The notes: a model not told the origin generated them from the sequence alone. A stretch of DNA of 64,000 nucleotides from Prochlorococcus sp. AG-409-O23 (GCA_003215355.1 QCKL01000005.1:1-64000); one strand, 5' to 3'. Counted from the stretch's first letter, positions 35,899-47,481 are shown. Program-made: numbers and translations.

Positions 35899-37075
35899 AT
35901 GGAGAAATTGGCGACATTCCTAAAAGTTGGTCATATAGGTTTTCTAGCGAATCTATGTTGTGATTAAGTGTGTATCTTTCGAGGACTCGATCGCGAGCAC
36001 GTCGACCTAATTCTGAGGTGAGCACGGGTTGATCTCTTAACACTGGCAACAGAGTCCTTAATTGAGTCGTCACTCCTTGAGTGCTTAGAACTATTCCTGC
36101 ACCTCCTTCAAGAACTTCGCCATCTGCTCCAGCATCGGTGGCAACACATGCTGTACCAGTAGCCATTGCTTCTAATAAAGATAGAGAGAGTCCTTCAACC
36201 AGGCTGGGGAGGAGAAAAACTTCTGCGCATTGAAGTAAAGCTATCTTTGTATTTAGCTCAGATTCATATCCCCACCAAAGTACTTCGCAGTCATTTGTGC
36301 TGAAAGAGTTATTTTCAAGAGTTGATTTGAGAGGGCCATCCCCAACAATTACTAATCTGCAGCCTTTGAGCTCTACCGAGCGCCATGCTCGAAGAAGTGC
36401 TTCGATATTCTTCTCTGCAGCGATTCGCCCCATATAAAGAAAAATTCGATTGTGACCAAGTCTTTCTTTTATCTTTGGATGAGTCGAAGAAGTACTTTCA
36501 TTATTAGCTGGAGTCCAACATTCGGTATCCACTCCATTTGGGATTACAGCTAACCGGTTTTCTTTTACTCCTAGTCTATTAAGTAGCTCAGCCTGTATCT
36601 CAGAGAACACTATAACCCTGTCATAACGAGCTAATGATGGTGCATATAGTTGATAAGTGAGCTGTTGAGTCCCTGCCGTAAGGTTTCGGATCCCCGCATC
36701 AAATGGTGGATGAAAAGTTCCTACTAGAGGGACTTTTAGTTGTTGGCAGAGGTCTGGCAGCCGAAAATCTAGAGGTGAGAGAGTAAGACTCGCATGGACA
36801 AGATCAGGTTGCAGTCGTTCAAGTGATTCTCTTAGCTCTCTTTGTGCTCGAGGAGAGGGAATGGTGTAAACCTGTGACTTCACTAGATAGGGCAAACTAA
36901 CTTCTGGGTCATTTGCAAGAAGACAGGTCTGAGTATTTACAGGACTACTTGGGTTGTCAAAATGAATGAAACTTATTTGATGACCTCTATCCCTAAGAGC
37001 CTCAGTAGTGCTTAGGCCATAGGTGACATTCCCGCAGAATGGTGTTTTTTTGCCCAGCCAGGCGATATGCGCCAC
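35804..37075 (-). CDS. GT4-family glycosyltransferase
   Basis: YMGRIAAEKNIEALLRAW, LLPSLVEGLSLSLLEAMATGTACVATDAGADGEVLEGGAGIV. Confidence 0.92.
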   Translation of the reverse strand: MAHIAWLGKKTPFCGNVTYGLSTTEALRDRGHQISFIHFDNPSSPVNTQTCLLANDPEVSLPYLVKSQVYTIPSPRAQRELRESLERLQPDLVHASLTLSPLDFRLPDLCQQLKVPLVGTFHPPFDAGIRNLTAGTQQLTYQLYAPSLARYDRVIVFSEIQAELLNRLGVKENRLAVIPNGVDTECWTPANNESTSSTHPKIKERLGHNRIFLYMGRIAAEKNIEALLRAWRSVELKGCRLVIVGDGPLKSTLENNSFSTNDCEVLWWGYESELNTKIALLQCAEVFLLPSLVEGLSLSLLEAMATGTACVATDAGADGEVLEGGAGIVLSTQGVTTQLRTLLPVLRDQPVLTSELGRRARDRVLERYTLNHNIDSLENLYDQLLGMSPISPFRPFRDFVQLQPPLPPSRRNAHLPSRDDATQ

Positions 37076-37105
37076 CCGCTGAAATTTACAAGCTGCTTAA
37101 GAAAG

Positions 37106-38512
37106 CTAGCAGCGTTGCCATGGACGTTCTAGTAATGCTGCAATAAGTGCAAATGAAGCAAGAATCCAAAGTACTGGTACTAGCCCATATCTACTAACTA
37201 AAGCCCCTGCGAGTACAAGAGGCAGGCTAAGAGCAATATTGATTAAGTTGTTTTGAAGCCCAAACACTTTGCCGCGTTTGGATTCAGGAGTGTCCTCTTG
37301 GAGAGTCGTCTGAGCAGGAATTGCTACAAGTGCTGCTCCCATCCCAAGCATGCCGCAAAGGATCAATGTGAATCCAAGGGATCCCATGAATTGACCCAGT
37401 AGAACAAGGCACCAGGTGATAACACCCAAGCCTGTGGCTGTAAGACTTTTTCTGTTGAAGCCATGGCCAATTTGGGCTATTACTAGTGCGCCTAAGGCCA
37501 TTCCTATACCACTTATGGCTAGGAGAGTACCGAATTGAGTTGGCCCAAGCTCCTTAATTGATGAGGCAAGACTTATAGCTAGAACATAAAGGGCGGCTAG
37601 CAAGCTATATAGAAAAACAAGGTGCAACATTGCACTCCTGACTGTGGGTGTTTCCCTAATGACTTGCAGTCCATCTCTGATTTCTTGAAAGAGATTAATT
37701 TTGGCGTTTGACCTGGGCTTCTCAATTAAATGAATTGTGCTAATGCTAATAGCCGCAGTCGCATAGCAAAATGGTAGAAGTATGAATTCGCCTCCATTTA
37801 TTCCTAAATTTTGAGAAAAATGCTTTAGAAGACGCAAGATGGGGTCGCCAAGGGCAAATCCAACAATTGTTGCGCCCATGCATGTGGCTTGATAGAGGGA
37901 ATTTGCAGCCAGCAGATGTTCTTTAGGTACTAATAATGGGATTGCCGCTTGTTCTGCTGGGGCAAAGAATTGGGTAAGAACTGACTCTAAAAAAGTCATT
38001 ATCAATAGCACCCAATAGCCCCAGCCAATACCTATCCAGGTTGGGCCAGGCGAAATGCAAATTGGGACAAAAAGTACTAATAGTGCCCTCAGTCCATTTG
38101 AGGCGACCATTACACGGCGCTTAGGCCATAGATCTGCTCCTACCCCTGCGATGGTGCCTAGAACCATCGCAGGAATTGTATTGGCTACATAGATGCCTGT
38201 CGCTAAAAGGGTAATGCGCTGGGCCCGTGTTTCGAAGTCCATTCGAATGGCCGCTGCTACCTCTGCAAGAGCTTGATTGTCTTGAGGTGCATTGCTTACC
38301 CAGTACTGGGCAATTAAATACACCATTAAAACTATGTAGAACTTGTCAGCTAGTTGGGAGAAAATCTGCCCTATCCATAGTTTGCGGAATCCATCCAGGC
38401 GGATGACAGCCTGGATGCCTGTGCCCTTTTGTGCATGGGGGCCTTCGGGAATGGTGCTGGAGGGACTAGAACCGCTCAAGATGTCTTTTCTGTCGTCCTC
38501 ATAATCTCTCAT
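37106..38512 (-). CDS. MFS transporter
   Basis: Multi-TM protein of 468 aa with MFS-type features (LWIGQIFSQLADKFYIVLMVYLIAQYW...). Confidence 0.88.
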   Translation of the reverse strand: MRDYEDDRKDILSGSSPSSTIPEGPHAQKGTGIQAVIRLDGFRKLWIGQIFSQLADKFYIVLMVYLIAQYWVSNAPQDNQALAEVAAAIRMDFETRAQRITLLATGIYVANTIPAMVLGTIAGVGADLWPKRRVMVASNGLRALLVLFVPICISPGPTWIGIGWGYWVLLIMTFLESVLTQFFAPAEQAAIPLLVPKEHLLAANSLYQATCMGATIVGFALGDPILRLLKHFSQNLGINGGEFILLPFCYATAAISISTIHLIEKPRSNAKINLFQEIRDGLQVIRETPTVRSAMLHLVFLYSLLAALYVLAISLASSIKELGPTQFGTLLAISGIGMALGALVIAQIGHGFNRKSLTATGLGVITWCLVLLGQFMGSLGFTLILCGMLGMGAALVAIPAQTTLQEDTPESKRGKVFGLQNNLINIALSLPLVLAGALVSRYGLVPVLWILASFALIAALLERPWQRC

Positions 38513-39302
38513 TAATTCGTGTTGTTAGAACTTCTCTCAACATCGCGAGGGCGCGCACTTGTTTAGAAAGATGATTGTTAGCCCAGTATTCAACTACGGT
38601 TAATAGCTTTAGCCAAACCTCTTTAGGCCCCATTAGATCTCCATTCGCGCGCTTTGGGAGGTTGGGTTTTAGCAGCCTTTGAAGTAGTGCCAGTTCAGAT
38701 GGATTCAGTTCTATTGGTGAAGAGGGGACGGAACCTATTACAAAACCATCTGCAGGGATGAGGCTGCATCTCCATTCCCATTGACCTATTGGTGGGTCGA
38801 GTTTTGCTCCGCTTTTGCAACATTCCTGAATAGGAAGGCCATAGCCTCCTAGAGCAAGCAAGTGAATGCAAGATTGAACACTTGTTGCCAATGTTGTGAC
38901 AGGGCTGAAAGGATCTTGCTCAGCGATACCTTCTAGTCTCTCTAGATGCATTAGTACTGTACTGAGCATCCCATGTAGAGGATCGTTGCTGGCAACAAGG
39001 ATTAAGCAGAGTTCCGTCAATGCCTGTGCAGCTGCCAACGTTTCTAGTTTCTTGCCAACTCTGCTGAAGCTGCGTAATACATTTAATTGCCGAACTTTCT
39101 GGAGGCCTGTACGACCCACTATTTGCAACTCCAGAAAGGTAAGAGGAGCTGCTGCAGCAAGGCTGCTACGAGGGCGTCGTGCTCCTGGGATTGCAAGGCG
39201 AGTGAGGCCTTCTTCATCGCTAAGAAGAGTTAGTAATCGATCGTTCTCTCCAAGAGGCCCTACTTTTAGGGATAAGCCTTTGAGGCGCTTTGTATAGCTC
39301 AC
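38499..39302 (-). CDS. recO: DNA repair protein RecO
   Basis: GLSLKVGPLGENDRLLTLLSDEEGLTRLAIPGARRPRSSLAAAAPLTFLELQIVGRTGLQ. Confidence 0.9.
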   Translation of the reverse strand: MSYTKRLKGLSLKVGPLGENDRLLTLLSDEEGLTRLAIPGARRPRSSLAAAAPLTFLELQIVGRTGLQKVRQLNVLRSFSRVGKKLETLAAAQALTELCLILVASNDPLHGMLSTVLMHLERLEGIAEQDPFSPVTTLATSVQSCIHLLALGGYGLPIQECCKSGAKLDPPIGQWEWRCSLIPADGFVIGSVPSSPIELNPSELALLQRLLKPNLPKRANGDLMGPKEVWLKLLTVVEYWANNHLSKQVRALAMLREVLTTRINERL

Positions 39303-39982
39303 TCCTTCTGATCGCGGATTTCTTGCATAATCTCTTGACCAAAACTTGTCCCCAGTTGTGTTGCTCCAGCGTCGATTAACTTGAGAGCTTGAGTAAGTGT
39401 TTTAATTCCTCCAACGGCTTTTATTTCGCATCGACCGCGTGCTAATTGAGCCAATTCACTGATTTGATTAGGAGTGACAGCAGGCCCAAATCCGTTGCCA
39501 CTTTGGAGTCCCCTGACACCTGCGTCTAATGCTGCTTCTATAGCAATTGTTAGTTGGTCTGAAGGAATATTTGTGAGGTCAAGTATTACCCTGACTGGCA
39601 GGCCTAATGAACAAAGTGTCGCTAGCTCTTCTGCGAAGAAATTAGTTTGGCCTTGAGTAAGTGCAAAGTAGTTTGGAACAACATCTAATTGTTCTGCTCC
39701 TTTTGAGGCAGCCCATTCAGCCTCTGCTTTTTTGAAAGAGCTAGGGATTGCTCCAAAGGGGAAGGCAATAACGGCTATAAGCTTAGTTGGACCAGGAGGC
39801 CCTAGCCTTTCTCTTGTATAAGGAATCCTAGAAAGGTTTGTGCACAATCCTGAAAAAGTGAAGTGACTTGCTAGATCACAGTTTTGATTTAAAAGATCTT
39901 CATTAAGATGTGGGGCTAAAGCAGCTTGATGGATAAAAGAAGCTATTTCTGGCAAATCGCCTTTAGAGGAGTGGGCCCACAT
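39299..39982 (-). CDS. deoC: Deoxyribose-phosphate aldolase
   Basis: VIAFPFGAIPSSFKKAEAEWAASKGAEQLDVV...KAVGGIKTLTQALKLIDAGATQLGTSFG. Confidence 0.95.
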   Translation of the reverse strand: MWAHSSKGDLPEIASFIHQAALAPHLNEDLLNQNCDLASHFTFSGLCTNLSRIPYTRERLGPPGPTKLIAVIAFPFGAIPSSFKKAEAEWAASKGAEQLDVVPNYFALTQGQTNFFAEELATLCSLGLPVRVILDLTNIPSDQLTIAIEAALDAGVRGLQSGNGFGPAVTPNQISELAQLARGRCEIKAVGGIKTLTQALKLIDAGATQLGTSFGQEIMQEIRDQKE

Positions 39983-39997
39983 AGAAAAATGGTTGTC

Positions 39998-40585
39998 TTA
40001 ATTTCGAGCTTGGATAACTCCATAGCCACCATGGTTGCGTTTGTAAATAACCTGCAATTGTCCACTTTCTTCATCACGAAATAAATAGAAGTCATGGTCA
40101 ATAAGATCTAGTTGATGTCTCGCCTGATCAACACTCATTGGCGACATGGTGAAATATTTCCGCCTGACGCCAGGATTTGGTAAATGAACTTCCTTGCCTT
40201 CCAAAAGAGAACCATCAACAGAAGAGTCTTTTATGACTGCTTCTGTTGTCGGTGTTGTTGAGGCGCTATGCCCATGGCTGTGATGATGGTCACTGTGGCG
40301 CTCTTTATATTTTCGAAGTTGCCTAGATAACTTGCCGGCTACTAGGTCAATACTTGCGTAGAGATTCTCGCTACGTTCTTGTGCCCGTATTACTGTTCCG
40401 TTTGCGAAAACAGTCACTTCAGCGGTTTGCCTTGCCACCCTTGGATTTCGCTCGACTGAAAGGTGAACATCTGCTTCTTTCACCATTTCTTCAAAATGTT
40501 GAATGGCTCGTTCCATTTTTGATTGGGTGTATTCACGAAGTGCAGGAGTGAGTTCAAGATTGCGACCATGGATCAGAAGCTTCAT
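39998..40585 (-). CDS. hpf: Ribosome hibernation promoting factor (long form, LrtA-like)
   Basis: [32 protein letters not shown]-terminal [50 protein letters not shown]. Confidence 0.95.
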   Translation of the reverse strand: MKLLIHGRNLELTPALREYTQSKMERAIQHFEEMVKEADVHLSVERNPRVARQTAEVTVFANGTVIRAQERSENLYASIDLVAGKLSRQLRKYKERHSDHHHSHGHSASTTPTTEAVIKDSSVDGSLLEGKEVHLPNPGVRRKYFTMSPMSVDQARHQLDLIDHDFYLFRDEESGQLQVIYKRNHGGYGVIQARN

Positions 40586-41290
40586 GGCATCCCTCCGGTG
40601 CCTATTGATTTCGGAAAGTTAGTAACAACATCTTCATCGGCCAAGTCACTTGCAGCTTTTCGTTTTGAGCCTCAAGTTTTAGTGCCGTTTGAAACCGCCT
40701 GGAATTGGCAGAGAGAGTGGCAGAGAGCCCTCCTCGAGAAGCCTGCGTCTGAACAAGCAGTGTGGTTACTTCAACATCCAAATTGTTACACGTTGGGGAG
40801 AGGCGCTAGTGAGAAAAATCTGCTTTTTGATGTAAAGACCCCTCCTTCGCCTTTATTTCGCATTGATCGAGGCGGAGAGGTTACTCACCACCTCCCTGGA
40901 CAGTTAGTTGTGTACCCGGTGCTTGATCTACGTCGTTACAAGACTGATTTGAATTGGTATATGCGTGAACTTGAAGAGACTTTAATAGAAGTCTTAGCTC
41001 ACTTGGGATTGCAGGGCAGGAGAATTCCTGGCATGACTGGGCTCTGGCTCGAAGATCGGAAGATCGCTTCGATTGGTGTTGGTTGTCGGCGCTGGATCAC
41101 ACAACATGGATTAGCACTTAACGTGGCGTGCGATTTGTCTGGCTTTGACGAGATAGTCCCTTGTGGATTAGTAGGCAAGCCTGTCGGAAGCTTGAACAAT
41201 TGGTTGCCTGGCTTATCAGTGTTCGATGTTCAGCCGCTTATGTGCCGCTGTCTGAGCAACCGCTTTGGCCTTGGTTGGTTTTCTTCTTAA
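40568..41290 (+). CDS. lipB: Octanoyltransferase LipB
   Basis: [68 protein letters not shown]. Start is a choice among upstream Met codons. Confidence 0.93.
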   Translation: MDQKLHGIPPVPIDFGKLVTTSSSAKSLAAFRFEPQVLVPFETAWNWQREWQRALLEKPASEQAVWLLQHPNCYTLGRGASEKNLLFDVKTPPSPLFRIDRGGEVTHHLPGQLVVYPVLDLRRYKTDLNWYMRELEETLIEVLAHLGLQGRRIPGMTGLWLEDRKIASIGVGCRRWITQHGLALNVACDLSGFDEIVPCGLVGKPVGSLNNWLPGLSVFDVQPLMCRCLSNRFGLGWFSS

Positions 41291-41358
41291 GCTTAAAAAA
41301 GTCGGAACTTTTTTAATAAGGTTTATCTAGGAAGATTGATTTAATTTGTAGGCCCATC

Positions 41359-43338
41359 TTGGTTTCAATCTGCACTAATAACGAAGATCAAATGGACTCC
41401 TTCTTGGCTAAGTCGGCATGGATAACTACCAAAAAGGAAGCTCAGGCTTTAGCAGCCCGTGAGTACGTTTCAAGGCTTGGACGTGTTGATCAGATTTGGG
41501 AATGGCTTTCAGAGAACCATGGACAAGTAATTGCAGTTGATGCTCCACATGCCACACATGCTGAATGCTTTAGTTATTCAGAGATCGCTGAACGTATTTC
41601 TACTGCAGCAGCAGCTTTTATTAGTTTTGGGATTGAGAAGGGTGATGTAGTTGCACTCTTTTCGGAAAATAGCCCTCGATGGCTTGTGGTGGATCAGGGC
41701 TTAATGCGAGCAGGTGCATCTGATGCGGTAAGGGGCGCTTCTGCTCCTATTGAAGAACTGCGTTACATCCTTGAAGACTCTGGATCAGTTGCGTTAATAG
41801 TTCAAAATGCTGAGTTATTCCAAAAGCTTGCTCTTACTGATTCTCAAAGGCATCGGCTAAAGCTTGTAGTTCAACTTGAAGGAGCGCCTATAGATGGTGT
41901 TTTGGGATGGGAAGAACTTTTAGCTGCTGGTGTAGGTAAGAAAGCACCTGATTTGATGGCAGACCGTGAACTTGCTTCTGCTGGTTCTACTACTGCAACC
42001 ATCCTTTACACCTCTGGAACAACTGGAAAGCCAAAGGGGGTTCCTCTTAGTCACGCGAATCTTCTTCATCAGATTCAGTCTCTTGCTTGTGTAGCTTTTC
42101 CTCGACCAGGGTCTTCTGTACTCAGTGTCCTACCTATTTGGCATGCGTATGAGCGAAGTGCAGAGTATTACTTCTTCTCATGTGCTTGCTCACAGAGTTA
42201 CACAACCATTAAACATCTGAAGCGAGATCTCCCGAGGGTCAAGCCGATAGTGATGGTTACTGTCCCTCGACTTTGGGAAGCGATAAAGGCTGGTTTTGAT
42301 GAGGCAGTTCGAGCAATGCCCATTTCTCGACAACGAGTGTTGAAGGCTGCATTGGCTAACAGTGGCGCTTTCAAACTGGCTTTAAGAACAGCCAGATCAC
42401 TCTTGTTGGAGCCCAAGACACCCTTGCGGCGTGCTTGCGCAGCAATTGAAGTGGTTTGTAGATGGCCTGGTCACTTTTTGGCATCTTCTTTGATATGGCC
42501 GAAGGTTTTGAAGCAGCTTTGCGGTGGAGAATTGCGTTACCCAATTAATGGTGGTGGCGCAATTGCCCCTCATGTAGATGTTTTTTTTGAGTCTTTGGGG
42601 GTTGAGTTGTTGGTGGGGTATGGCCTTACGGAGACAAGCCCAGTAGTTAGTTGCAGGAGACCTTGGCGAAATATTCGTGGGAGTTCTGGCCCCCCACTAC
42701 CTTCGACAGAGTTTCGGATTGTGGATCCTGATAAAGGCGCGCCAAAGATGTTCCGTCAGCGTGGGCGAGTTTTGGTGAAGGGACCACAAGTTATGGCTGG
42801 TTATCTTGATAAACCTGATGCAACTGCTAAAGCCTTTGAATCGCCAGGTTGGTTTGATACGGGTGACCTTGGGATGTTGCTTCCAGATGGCTCCCTTGTT
42901 TTGACTGGTCGAGCTAAGGACACGATTGTGTTAAGTAGTGGAGAAAATGTTGAGCCTGGACCGTTAGAAGAATTTCTTGTGGCAAGTCCACTTTTAGAAC
43001 AGGTTATGTTGGTCGGCCAGGATGAAAAGCACTTAGGGGTTTTGGTTGTTCCAAACGTTGAGAACATTCTTCCTTGGGCAAAAGCGAATGGCTTAAATGT
43101 TGATAAAGGCCTTGGAGGCTCTCCTGGAGATGATGATTTGAGGAAACAATTGCGTGCTGAAATTAATCTTTTACTTTCCCAACGCACAGGCTCAAGGCCA
43201 GATGAACGTGTTATTTCAGTGGCATTAGTTGCCCCTTTTACGATTGAGAATGAGCTGCTGACGCAGACACTGAAGCAGCGTCGCGACAGGATCGCTTCTC
43301 GAGACCAAGCAGCTATAAGAGCTATCTACAAGCGTTGA
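41359..43338 (+). CDS. Long-chain acyl-CoA/ACP synthetase (AMP-binding)
   Basis: ATILYTSGTTGKPKGVPLSHANLLHQ; VGYGLTETSPVVSCRRP; GWFDTGDLGMLLPDGSLVLTGRAKDTIVLSSGENVEP. Confidence 0.93.
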   Translation: MVSICTNNEDQMDSFLAKSAWITTKKEAQALAAREYVSRLGRVDQIWEWLSENHGQVIAVDAPHATHAECFSYSEIAERISTAAAAFISFGIEKGDVVALFSENSPRWLVVDQGLMRAGASDAVRGASAPIEELRYILEDSGSVALIVQNAELFQKLALTDSQRHRLKLVVQLEGAPIDGVLGWEELLAAGVGKKAPDLMADRELASAGSTTATILYTSGTTGKPKGVPLSHANLLHQIQSLACVAFPRPGSSVLSVLPIWHAYERSAEYYFFSCACSQSYTTIKHLKRDLPRVKPIVMVTVPRLWEAIKAGFDEAVRAMPISRQRVLKAALANSGAFKLALRTARSLLLEPKTPLRRACAAIEVVCRWPGHFLASSLIWPKVLKQLCGGELRYPINGGGAIAPHVDVFFESLGVELLVGYGLTETSPVVSCRRPWRNIRGSSGPPLPSTEFRIVDPDKGAPKMFRQRGRVLVKGPQVMAGYLDKPDATAKAFESPGWFDTGDLGMLLPDGSLVLTGRAKDTIVLSSGENVEPGPLEEFLVASPLLEQVMLVGQDEKHLGVLVVPNVENILPWAKANGLNVDKGLGGSPGDDDLRKQLRAEINLLLSQRTGSRPDERVISVALVAPFTIENELLTQTLKQRRDRIASRDQAAIRAIYKR

Positions 43339-43411
43339 TGTCTCGGGGTGACCATTTTAATTGACCTTCAGCTCTTTGGCTGAGAACCTTATTTGATAGC
43401 AAGTAGATCAA

Positions 43412-43855
43412 ATGACTGCAGAAAAAATCCTTTCTATAAAGCGTTCGATCACAGTGCGAGCTGTTGTAACTCCTGCATGGAAAGAAGAGGCGGAAAGAGA
43501 GTTGAGTAATGCAATCTCTACCACTGACAAGCAACTGGCACAGTTGGAGCAGGAGGGGCAACAGGTCGTTGAAGACGTTCGCAACCAAAGTTCAAATCCT
43601 TTAGACCCTCGTGTTCAGGAACAGGTGGCTCAGGTACAGCAGCAGGTTGCGGCTAAAAGGGCTGAGTTTGAAGAGCAAAAGAGAAATCTCTTACAGCAAC
43701 AAGCCCAGGTAAGAGAGCTTGAAATGGAACAAGTTGTTGAGCAAGGCCAAATAGAGAGCTTTTGCGAACTAAAGGTTGGAGATAATTTGGTTGAAAAGAT
43801 GCAGGTCGCTGTGGTGGTTAGAGACGGAGTTGTTAAGGCAATTGAACAGGAATGA
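43412..43855 (+). CDS. YlqD-like coiled-coil protein
   Basis: IKRSITVRAVVTPAWKEEAERELSNAI, Gln/Glu-rich coiled coil, FCELKVGDNLVEKMQVAVVVRDGVV. Confidence 0.7.
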   Translation: MTAEKILSIKRSITVRAVVTPAWKEEAERELSNAISTTDKQLAQLEQEGQQVVEDVRNQSSNPLDPRVQEQVAQVQQQVAAKRAEFEEQKRNLLQQQAQVRELEMEQVVEQGQIESFCELKVGDNLVEKMQVAVVVRDGVVKAIEQE

Positions 43856-43923
43856 CTTTTGTTTGGATTTGAATTGCTCAATAGGTCTATAAAATCCCAT
43901 GGAAAGCCTATTCGGAGAAGGTA

Positions 43924-45315
43924 TTGGCAACTCACGATATTTTCATGCCTGCCCTTAGCTCCACTATGACGGAGGGCAAAATTGTCGAGTGGTTGAAAAA
44001 GCCTGGAGACAAGGTTGGCCGAGGAGAGTCAGTACTTGTAGTTGAGTCTGACAAGGCTGATATGGATGTGGAGTCTTTCCAAGATGGTTATTTGGCGGCG
44101 GTATTAATGCCGGCGGGAAATACTGCGCCTGTCGGGGAAACAATTGGCTTGATTGTTGAGAGTGAGGATGAAATTGCTGCTGTGCAAGCAAATACGCCAG
44201 TCGTTCCATCGGCTAGTCCTGTTCCATCGGCTGGAGAATCTTCTTCTGCATTAGGAGATCAGAAGTCTTCTCCAGAGGCTGAGCAGCCGTCTCCTCCTCC
44301 TTTACCAACTAAACCTTTAAAAACAGCTTCTTCCTTGCCCTTGCATCCTCCTGCCATTGTTAATGATGGTCGAATTGTTGCTTCTCCCAGGGCGAAGAAG
44401 TTGGCATCTCAATTGGGAGTTGAGCTCGCAACTGTTCGAGGTACTGGCCCTCATGGTCGAATCCAGGCAGAAGATGTGCAGAAGGCAAATGGTCAACCCA
44501 TTAGTGTTCCTTGGGTTGCAGAAAGTGATGCTCCAGCGGCATTACCTTCGCCTTCAAATGTTGCCATTACAAAAGAAAGCTCTGCAAGATTAGAGAAATC
44601 AAAATCTGCCAAGTCACTTGCTGGGCAGAGCTTTGGATCACCTGGAGAGACTGTTCCCTTCAATACGCTTCAGCAGGCTGTAAATAGGAATATGGAGTCG
44701 AGCTTGTCAGTGCCCTGTTTCAGGGTGGGTTACAGAATTAATACAGACAGACTTAATACTTTCTATAAGCAAGTGAAACCAAATGGAGTAACTATGACGG
44801 CTTTGTTGGCTAAGGCGGTAGGACTCACGCTGGCACGTCACCCGCAGGTCAATGCAGCTTCTAGTCCAGCTGGTATGGCGTATCCCTCTCAGATAAATGT
44901 GGCGATTGCTGTGGCTATGGAAGATGGAGGACTTATTACGCCAGTTCTTGAGAACGCCGACAATACTGATTTGTTTGAATTGTCACGAAGATGGAGTGAT
45001 TTAGTAAAGCGATCTCGTAGTAAACAACTTCAACCTAATGAATACAGCAGTGGGACTTTCACTCTTTCAAACTTAGGCATGTTTGGGGTTGATCGTTTTG
45101 ATGCAATTCTTCCTCCTGGGACTGGCGCGATTCTTGCCGTCGCTGCATCTCAGTCAAATGTTGTAGCTAGTCAAGATGGGTCAATTTCGGTGAAGTCTCA
45201 GATGCAGGTGAACCTGACGGCTGATCACAGAGTTGTTTATGGTGCTGATGGAGCTGCTTTCCTTAGAGATTTAGCTGATTTGATCGAAAATAATATTGAG
45301 AGCCTTGCTGCGTAA
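43924..45315 (+). CDS. pdhC: Dihydrolipoamide acetyltransferase (pyruvate dehydrogenase E2)
   Basis: Lipoyl domain ESDKADMDVESF; E3-binding PRAKKLASQLGVELATVRGTGPHGRI; catalytic LTADHRVVYGADGAAFL. Confidence 0.94.
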   Translation: MATHDIFMPALSSTMTEGKIVEWLKKPGDKVGRGESVLVVESDKADMDVESFQDGYLAAVLMPAGNTAPVGETIGLIVESEDEIAAVQANTPVVPSASPVPSAGESSSALGDQKSSPEAEQPSPPPLPTKPLKTASSLPLHPPAIVNDGRIVASPRAKKLASQLGVELATVRGTGPHGRIQAEDVQKANGQPISVPWVAESDAPAALPSPSNVAITKESSARLEKSKSAKSLAGQSFGSPGETVPFNTLQQAVNRNMESSLSVPCFRVGYRINTDRLNTFYKQVKPNGVTMTALLAKAVGLTLARHPQVNAASSPAGMAYPSQINVAIAVAMEDGGLITPVLENADNTDLFELSRRWSDLVKRSRSKQLQPNEYSSGTFTLSNLGMFGVDRFDAILPPGTGAILAVAASQSNVVASQDGSISVKSQMQVNLTADHRVVYGADGAAFLRDLADLIENNIESLAA

Positions 45316-45385
45316 GGAATATTTGTGAGTAAGTCATGAAAGATTTTTTACTCTCTTTCTTTAATTTGACTTAATTAATTCAAGC

Positions 45386-46516
45386 GTGTTGGATCCCAGA
45401 GACTTGTTACTTAGTTCGTATGACTACCCATTGGAACCTGAACGAATAGCTCAGGTTCCAATGGACCCTCGTCATAGTGCACGACTTTTAGTTGTTGAAA
45501 AAAATAGGGGGGATTCTCTAGTGGCTGCCCGTCACAAAACAGTATGGGATTGGCAAGATGAGCTCCTTCCAGGGGACTTAATTGTCCTGAATGACACTCG
45601 TGTCATGAAGGCCAGATTGCATGTTCTTCGTCCAGGGGGAGGTCAAGCTGAACTGTTGTTGCTTGAGCCTCGTGGCAATGGCAGATGGCAATGTCTTGCC
45701 CGCCCTGCAAAACGCATGCGCGTTGGGGATGAGATTTGGTTAGAGGGTATGGAACAGCAATCAATTCCTCTGAAGGTGATTGCGAATGATCATGAAACTG
45801 GTGGGAAGGTGATTCAATTCCCCTCTTGCTATTGCGATTGGGAGACTATCGAGATCCTTTTAGAACGTTACGGAGAAGTGCCTTTGCCTCCCTATATCGA
45901 GCAACAAGACTCCAATAATGAAGAGAAATACCAAACCCGTTATGCATTACATCCGGGTGCTGTGGCAGCCCCTACAGCTGGGTTGCATTTGAGTGATGAG
46001 TTACTTAGCGCTTTGAGGCGTCGTGGAATTATTGAGGCCAGAGTCACATTGCATGTTGGGCTGGGTACTTTTAGACCTATGAATACTGAAGATTTAACAA
46101 GTTTGCAGCTGCACAGTGAGTGGGTTGAAGTCAAAGAAGAAGTTGTAGAAAAGGTAGAAGCTTGTAGAGCGAGAGGTGGACGAGTAGTAGCTGTTGGGAC
46201 AACAAGCGTCAGAGCTCTTGAAGGAGCTTGCTTGGCAGGTGGAGGAAGCCTTAAGCCCTTTCAAGGAAAAGTGAACTTGGTAATTAAACCTGGATATAGA
46301 TTTGGGGTGGTGGACGGTTTATTGACGAATTTTCACCTCCCCAAAAGTTCTTTGCTCCTTTTGGTAAGTGCGCTTATAGGTCGAAAAAGATTACTGGCTC
46401 TCTATGCAGATGCAATTGAGCGCCAGTATCGATTTTTCTCTTATGGAGATGCAATGTTGATCATGCCTCAGGCTGTCTTACCTGAGGCTCGTTCTCAGGT
46501 AGATACAGGCTCTTGA
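45386..46516 (+). CDS. queA: S-adenosylmethionine:tRNA ribosyltransferase-isomerase
   Basis: [66 protein letters not shown]. Confidence 0.96.
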   Translation: MLDPRDLLLSSYDYPLEPERIAQVPMDPRHSARLLVVEKNRGDSLVAARHKTVWDWQDELLPGDLIVLNDTRVMKARLHVLRPGGGQAELLLLEPRGNGRWQCLARPAKRMRVGDEIWLEGMEQQSIPLKVIANDHETGGKVIQFPSCYCDWETIEILLERYGEVPLPPYIEQQDSNNEEKYQTRYALHPGAVAAPTAGLHLSDELLSALRRRGIIEARVTLHVGLGTFRPMNTEDLTSLQLHSEWVEVKEEVVEKVEACRARGGRVVAVGTTSVRALEGACLAGGGSLKPFQGKVNLVIKPGYRFGVVDGLLTNFHLPKSSLLLLVSALIGRKRLLALYADAIERQYRFFSYGDAMLIMPQAVLPEARSQVDTGS

Positions 46517-47481
46517 ATGATGCCTGTTGGCACACTTTCAAACATTACTGATGAAAGATATCTTTCTGCCATGTCAGGTAAAACAACCACGATTGTTTTA
46601 CCTGCAAACTCTTCTTTCTCTGCCATTCGGACAGCAGCAGCTGCTGCTGCTCCACAGGAAATACCTACTAGTAAGCCTTCTTCTTGTGCCAATCGCAGAG
46701 CCATGGCGACTGACTCTTCATTGGTAACTTGTTCAACTCTGTCCACAACTGATAGATCAAGGTTTTTGGGGATAAAGCCAGCGCCAATGCCTTGAATTTT
46801 GTGTGGCCCAGGTTTGATCTCTTCACCTTTCATGGTTTGAGAAATAACTGGACTATGCGTTGGTTCTACGGCAACAGAGAGAATGTTTTTACCTTTTGAT
46901 TGCTTGATGTAACGAGATACACCTGTAATGGTGCCTCCAGTACCTACACCCGCAACAAGTACGTCAATTGCTCCATCGCAGTCATCCCAAATTTCTGGCC
47001 CTGTCGTTTTGAAATGAATGTCTGGATTGGCAGGGTTTTCGAATTGGCCAGGCATAAAGTATTTTTTTGGATCACTTTCAGCAATCTCTTTTGCTTTTGC
47101 TATAGCCCCAGGCATTCCTTTAGAGGCTTCAGTGAGGATTAGTTCGGCACCAAGGACAGCCATGACTCTTCGACGCTCTAAAGACATCGATTCAGGCATG
47201 GTGAGAATTAATTTGTATCCACGGGCAGCTGCAGTAAAAGCAAGAGCAATTCCAGTATTGCCTGATGTTGGCTCAACGATAGTTTGTGCTTTGCTAAGTA
47301 CGCCCTTTTTTTCGGCATCCCAAATCATGTTTGCGCCGATTCTGCACTTGACGCTGTAAGCAGGATTGCGACCTTCAATTTTGGCGAGAACAGTTGCCTT
47401 GGAGTTTTTGGTTACTGAGTTCAGTCTCACCAAGGGGGTGTTGCCTATTGCAAGGCTGTTGTCTTCGTAAATAGGTGACAT
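46495..47481 (-). CDS. cysK: Cysteine synthase A
   Basis: [65 protein letters not shown]. Confidence 0.96.
   Translation of the reverse strand: MSPIYEDNSLAIGNTPLVRLNSVTKNSKATVLAKIEGRNPAYSVKCRIGANMIWDAEKKGVLSKAQTIVEPTSGNTGIALAFTAAARGYKLILTMPESMSLERRRVMAVLGAELILTEASKGMPGAIAKAKEIAESDPKKYFMPGQFENPANPDIHFKTTGPEIWDDCDGAIDVLVAGVGTGGTITGVSRYIKQSKGKNILSVAVEPTHSPVISQTMKGEEIKPGPHKIQGIGAGFIPKNLDLSVVDRVEQVTNEESVAMALRLAQEEGLLVGISCGAAAAAAVRMAEKEEFAGKTIVVVLPDMAERYLSSVMFESVPTGIIQEPVST

Noticed and set aside
43630-44593. Alternative-frame ORFs within the YlqD-like and pdhC genes
   Set aside because: Low-complexity Ser/Cys/Leu-rich products are frame-shadow artefacts of Gln/Ala/Pro-rich coding sequence.
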